Positions 61,301 through 64,000 of a DNA stretch of 64,000 nt are shown piece after piece. Numbering within the stretch: the first letter of the stretch is position 1; the number at the start of each line of letters is the position of its first letter. The position numbers and the translations under genes are program-made. The notes under the pieces are model-generated. The model was not told where the DNA came from. It did no database searches and worked only from the letters and a program-made list of their open reading frames with translations. This DNA is from Oryzias latipes. Lineage: Eukaryota; Chordata; Actinopteri; Beloniformes; Adrianichthyidae. The stretch spans positions 11,467,950 through 11,531,949 of the forward strand of contig NC_019872.2 of assembly GCF_002234675.1 (NCBI RefSeq), read 5' to 3'.

Positions 61301-62448
61301 AAAAAATCCACTAAAAACCTGAAACAGTCTAAAAAAACTCAATTCTTAGTAAAAAAAAAAAAAAAAAAAAAACTTTCATAGTTTTTTTAACAGCAAAAAT
61401 TGAGATCAAACAGTTTTTATGTTTTATGACAAAAGATTAAACATGTAAAGACAAAATAAAATCATATAAATCCACAAGCAAAGCAAAGACAAGATCAAAA
61501 CAATGTGAAAACCAGGCAAAGCTCCATTCGAAATCCCAAAGATGCATTCCAAGGGGTCTCACATTAATGTGTCATTACTATTTTATTATTTGTTTTAAAC
61601 CAAAAATGTCAAAACAAATTATTTTTTTAAACCTTCACAGTAAATTTGGAATGAAAACAATGCTATGGGGGGTGTTGTGTCCTTCCTGTGTAACTGTAAA
61701 CACTTAATGTGACTCCCTAATGTGAGGTCCCTGCTGAGTTCGGGGATTACTGAGGGTTAACTTGCTGAAGTTAAGGGTAACCCTTGTGCTATCCTAGGCA
61801 TTTTAACATTGGGAGTTGGGTCATCTAGACCCACTAGACAGTGCTCTGAACCTTTTTTCTTTAATGATTTGTGATCTTCACTGGTGCCCATGGATTACAT
61901 GAAATCTTTCCAACTTTGTCCATCTTTGTCATGGTAGGGAGAACACCTCAATGTTAGGGTGGGATCATCTAAGATAGCACAAGGGTTAAAGTTCCATTAG
62001 TTAGTACGCACCAAGGTGTGTGAAATTTGTTCTTCCTATTTGACCCATCCCCTAGGGGAGCGGTGAACTGCAGACACAGCTCAAGAACCTTTTGGTGGTT
62101 TAACCCCCCCAATCCAACCCCTTAATCCTGAGTGTGAAGCAGCGAGGTACTGGTACTAGTCTTGGAGTCTTTGGTATGACTCAACCTTTCAGTCTAAGGG
62201 TGAACACTACCACAAGGCCACTGAGCTGCTTCTGCTGTCCTCACATCTAAATTGTGTTGCTTCTTTTCCAAACTTCCACTTACCTCCAGGGGAGCTCCTT
62301 GGCTGGGGTGGCAGGTAGCGCCGTGGCAGAGCTGGAGTGGAAGGAGGCTGGAGGCTGTTGCTGCGACATGACACCCCCCTCTGCTGATCACTGGATGCAG
62401 ACCCTGTTGCGACTCTATGAGGAGGAGGATCCTCACTGACACTCAAAC
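49385..62448 (-). CDS. mtus2: MTUS-family microtubule-associated coiled-coil protein, mtus2-like (C-terminal 12 exons, 5' part off right edge)
   Basis: Exons in gene order are 62448-62284, 57526-57428, 54642-54455, 54368-54243, 53549-53483, 52038-51824, 51735-51630, 51542-51469, 51380-51282, 51149-51030, 50893-50796 and 49814-49385. All phases join and give about 594 residues. The first three exons are Pro/Ser-rich ([29 protein letters not shown]). From [20 protein letters not shown] onward the chain is almost all coiled coil. The end of the coil has the MTUS signature: [46 protein letters not shown] and [14 protein letters not shown] Ser/Pro tail with two [10 protein letters not shown] repeats follows. 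MTUS1/MTUS2 proteins bind microtubules, and MTUS2 (TIP150) tracks plus ends with EB1. MTUS2 is preferred over MTUS1 because human MTUS2 shares chromosome 13 with PROSER1, STOML3 and VPS36; that choice is inference. The right edge cuts off the N-terminus. Confidence 0.82.
49875..50112 (+). mobile_element. Older V-SINE-like SINE in the last MTUS-family intron
   Basis: It has the same order as 42659-42951 (GGCCATGGTGCAGAGATAG head, GACACTAAACCCCACATTGC core, AAAGCACTTTGGGCC tail) but is more diverged. The B box is damaged (GGTTTGGTCCC), so it is an old, inactive copy. Confidence 0.8.
50115..50795. other. Last MTUS-family intron, remainder
   Basis: AT-rich intronic sequence right of the SINE. 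No exon-like block or repeat with clear ends is seen. Confidence 0.5.
52039..53482. other. MTUS-family intron with a decayed LINE
   Basis: The left 600 bases are AT-rich and featureless. The right part holds the reverse transcriptase remnant described at 52650-53080. Confidence 0.5.
52650..53080 (-). pseudogene. Decayed LINE reverse transcriptase fragment (L2/CR1/Rex1 type)
   Basis: Reading the minus strand gives [18 protein letters not shown], a damaged GxPQGSVLGP block. After a frame change comes [16 protein letters not shown], the catalytic YADD box, and then [20 protein letters not shown]. The YADDTQL spelling is usual for the L2/CR1/Rex1 group and differs from the YADDILLF of the LINE at 34336. 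Several frame changes and stops show it is dead. Confidence 0.7.
56725..56830 (-). repeat. SINE tail fragment, reverse orientation
   Basis: GGGGTCATGGGGCTGCCGGA and AGGGGACACCCTGGACAG are the complement of the tail of the SINE at 56983-57348. Confidence 0.65.
56983..57348 (+). mobile_element. tRNA-derived SINE (DANA/Mermaid-like), nearly full length
   Basis: The head GCTGCACGGTGGCGCAGGAA resembles a tRNA-derived A-box region. The body has CTTTCTGTGTGGAGTTTGCA, TTCCTCCCACCGTCC and GACCTGTCCAGGGTGTCCCC, and the copy ends in GAATGAATG-type repeats. The B box region looks partly deleted. Confidence 0.7.
61029..61206. mobile_element. hAT-like MITE
   Basis: The ends CAGGGGTGTCCAATTCCAGG and, inverted, CTGGAGTTTTACACCCCTG form TIRs with a shared GAGGCCTGGA inner block. 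The flanks atcaaaat (61021-61028) and ctcaaaac (61207-61214) fit an old 8-bp target duplication with two changes. Length is 178 bp and there is no ORF. Confidence 0.75.
61778..61988. mobile_element. TTAA-type MITE, copy 3, opposite orientation
   Basis: It begins TAACCCTTGTGCTATCCTAG and ends GATAGCACAAGGGTTA. The interior (GGGTCATCTAGACCCACTAG, CCATGGATTACATGAAATC) is the complement of copies 1 and 2. It is uninterrupted. Confidence 0.82.
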
Positions 62449-64000
62449 CTGAAACAAGATTTTGACCTCTGAGGTTGCTTTCTTGTTCAGATCAAACAAT
62501 CACAGTTTTTTTTTTGCCATCAGCCAGCATAGATCAGTGGGAATTTGAGTTCACTGGACTGTGAAATTGTTTGTAACCTTTGAGTCTGGCTGCTCTCAGT
62601 CGTCAGCCAGGGGCAGAGCATTTATCCTGAGACATTGGTAGCCGTCTCTGATCTGTAAAATGACTTGCATACCCATATTTCTTCCTTTTTTACACAAGTC
62701 TGAGCTCAGAAACTACATTTTTTGACATGTTACAAAATACAGAACATACAAATAATCAATTTTGCTAAACTTTTATGTCCTGAATATTTGCAAATGGGAG
62801 TGAAAGAAAATATGATACAGGAGTCCTTTATGAGTGAAGCTGCCAGATGGAAGTTAAAAAAAATGGGCTGAACTGTATGAAAAGGGAGTGCAATTTGGAG
62901 GGAAGATGGAGAAATATTTTCCTGATTACAAAAAAGGAGCAAATGCATCGCAGATTGAGAAAATGCCAGCCAATGATGGATTACTGGGAAAGAAGGGAGA
63001 AAGAGGAAAAAAGCTGGGATGCTGAGAGAAATAAATAGATGTCCTCTCAATGGAGGTGACTGGATTCTTGGCATATCATGATGGTGGATAATAAAAAACA
63101 CACACACAACATATTAAAAAGGGAATGGTGGATAAGAAGAAAAGGAACTGAAGACTGCTAGTTTCTCAGTTCGTTTTTATTGGAGCCGCTTCCCCGTCAA
63201 AGAAAGGTTATTAACCAAAGGAATAACGCAGACTTTCATATTCTGGTTGTTGCTGGCTTTAAGGGGAAACAAAGATCCATATAAACAATAGAATATTATT
63301 CAGAGCTCAGAACTAGACTAGCAGATTTGATACAATCTCAGTAAAGCAAGACAGACAAAAGGAGAATGAAGCAGAAAGGTTGTAAGGGGATCAAATTCAC
63401 TAAAGCTTTTTTCAATATAGGAGGGTTAAAAAAAGGAATTGAAAACTCAGAAGAGACACATGAAGCTATAGGGCTACCAGTGGATACGTCTCTTAATGGA
63501 AAGGTAAACCAACTACGTAATAAGTTGGAGATGGTAGAAATGAACCAGGTCAAAACCCTCCCCATAGAAAAACGGGGTTCCTTACCACTTTTATTAGAAT
63601 CCACAACATGTATTAAGGTTTTGGCAGGGGATTTGGACTGCACCTACATGATATTGGTGATTTTAATGATGTGTTGGAGAAAATATGGGATATCAGGCTT
63701 TGTGTGGAAGCTGTTCGTCAAGATGGCATGTTTCTGCTTAGTTAGTCACCCCTTATTTATCACGGGGGTTGCATTCGAAAAATAACCCGCGAAAGATGGA
63801 ACCATAGGATTGTAGATGTTTTAAGGCTGTAAAAGTCCTCACTACATACTTTATACACTTTTTTCAGATAGACATGAACATTTTCACACTTTTCTCTGTT
63901 GCTTAAACTCTCAAAAGTGCGAAATTTTGTAGAAAAATGTATTCAGTTTTGTAACTTTTTGTAACTGTTTTATGAATTTGTCACACTTTGAGTTAATTTA
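62449..64000. other. MTUS-family intron to the right edge
   Basis: No further exon of the minus-strand gene was found, so the exon that supplies the missing first codon base before 62448 lies right of 64000 or was not recognised. Open frames here look random. Confidence 0.5.

Larger units (their letters stand above)
57527..62283. other. Large MTUS-family intron
   Basis: 4.8 kb without recognised exons. It carries a hAT-like MITE (61029-61206), a poly(A) run at about 61352-61372 and the third TTAA-type MITE (61778-61988). Open frames here, such as the one at 58161-58613, have no conserved character. Confidence 0.55.

Overview
This is a stretch of intron-rich, AT-rich vertebrate DNA. The gene content (vps36, proser1, three stoml3-type stomatin genes, an MTUS-family coiled-coil gene) and the repeats (V-SINE-like and DANA/Mermaid-like SINEs, hAT and Harbinger MITEs, an L1/Tx1-type LINE, LINE tails ending in AATTG repeats) point to a teleost fish, probably a percomorph. 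The species cannot be fixed from the sequence alone. All genes were read by joining exons at GT/AG borders and checking that reading phase is kept.

Layout. (1) 105-3009, minus: N-terminal half of vps36 (ESCRT-II), cut by the left edge. (2) 3010-3784: short head-to-head promoter interval. (3) 3785-15932, plus: complete proser1, 12 coding exons, with a large intron 9 full of nested transposons. (4) 20420-23025, 27507-29949 and 40476-43740, plus: three tandem stoml3-like genes with identical seven-exon structure, similar upstream blocks and mosaic sequence identity that suggests gene conversion. The second intergenic gap is much longer because it holds a Harbinger element, an L1-type LINE and a fold-back element. 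(5) 49385-62448, minus: 12 C-terminal exons of an MTUS-family (mtus2-like) gene, whose 5' exons lie beyond the right edge. It converges on stoml3 copy 3.

The genes do not form one pathway. vps36 acts in endosomal sorting, proser1 is a nuclear Pro/Ser-rich regulator, the stoml3 genes encode membrane scaffolds linked to mechanosensory channels, and the MTUS gene encodes a microtubule-associated coiled coil. PROSER1 and STOML3 are also neighbours on human chromosome 13, so that pairing is conserved linkage.

The least familiar material is a fold-back element at about 37360-39091. Its inverted arms of over 400 bp carry 21-bp tandem repeats, and its centre looks like a compact transcription unit. 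A half copy at 33922-34335 abuts the LINE. The second is a four-level nest of mobile elements in proser1 intron 9. No rRNA gene, true tRNA gene or CRISPR array was seen.
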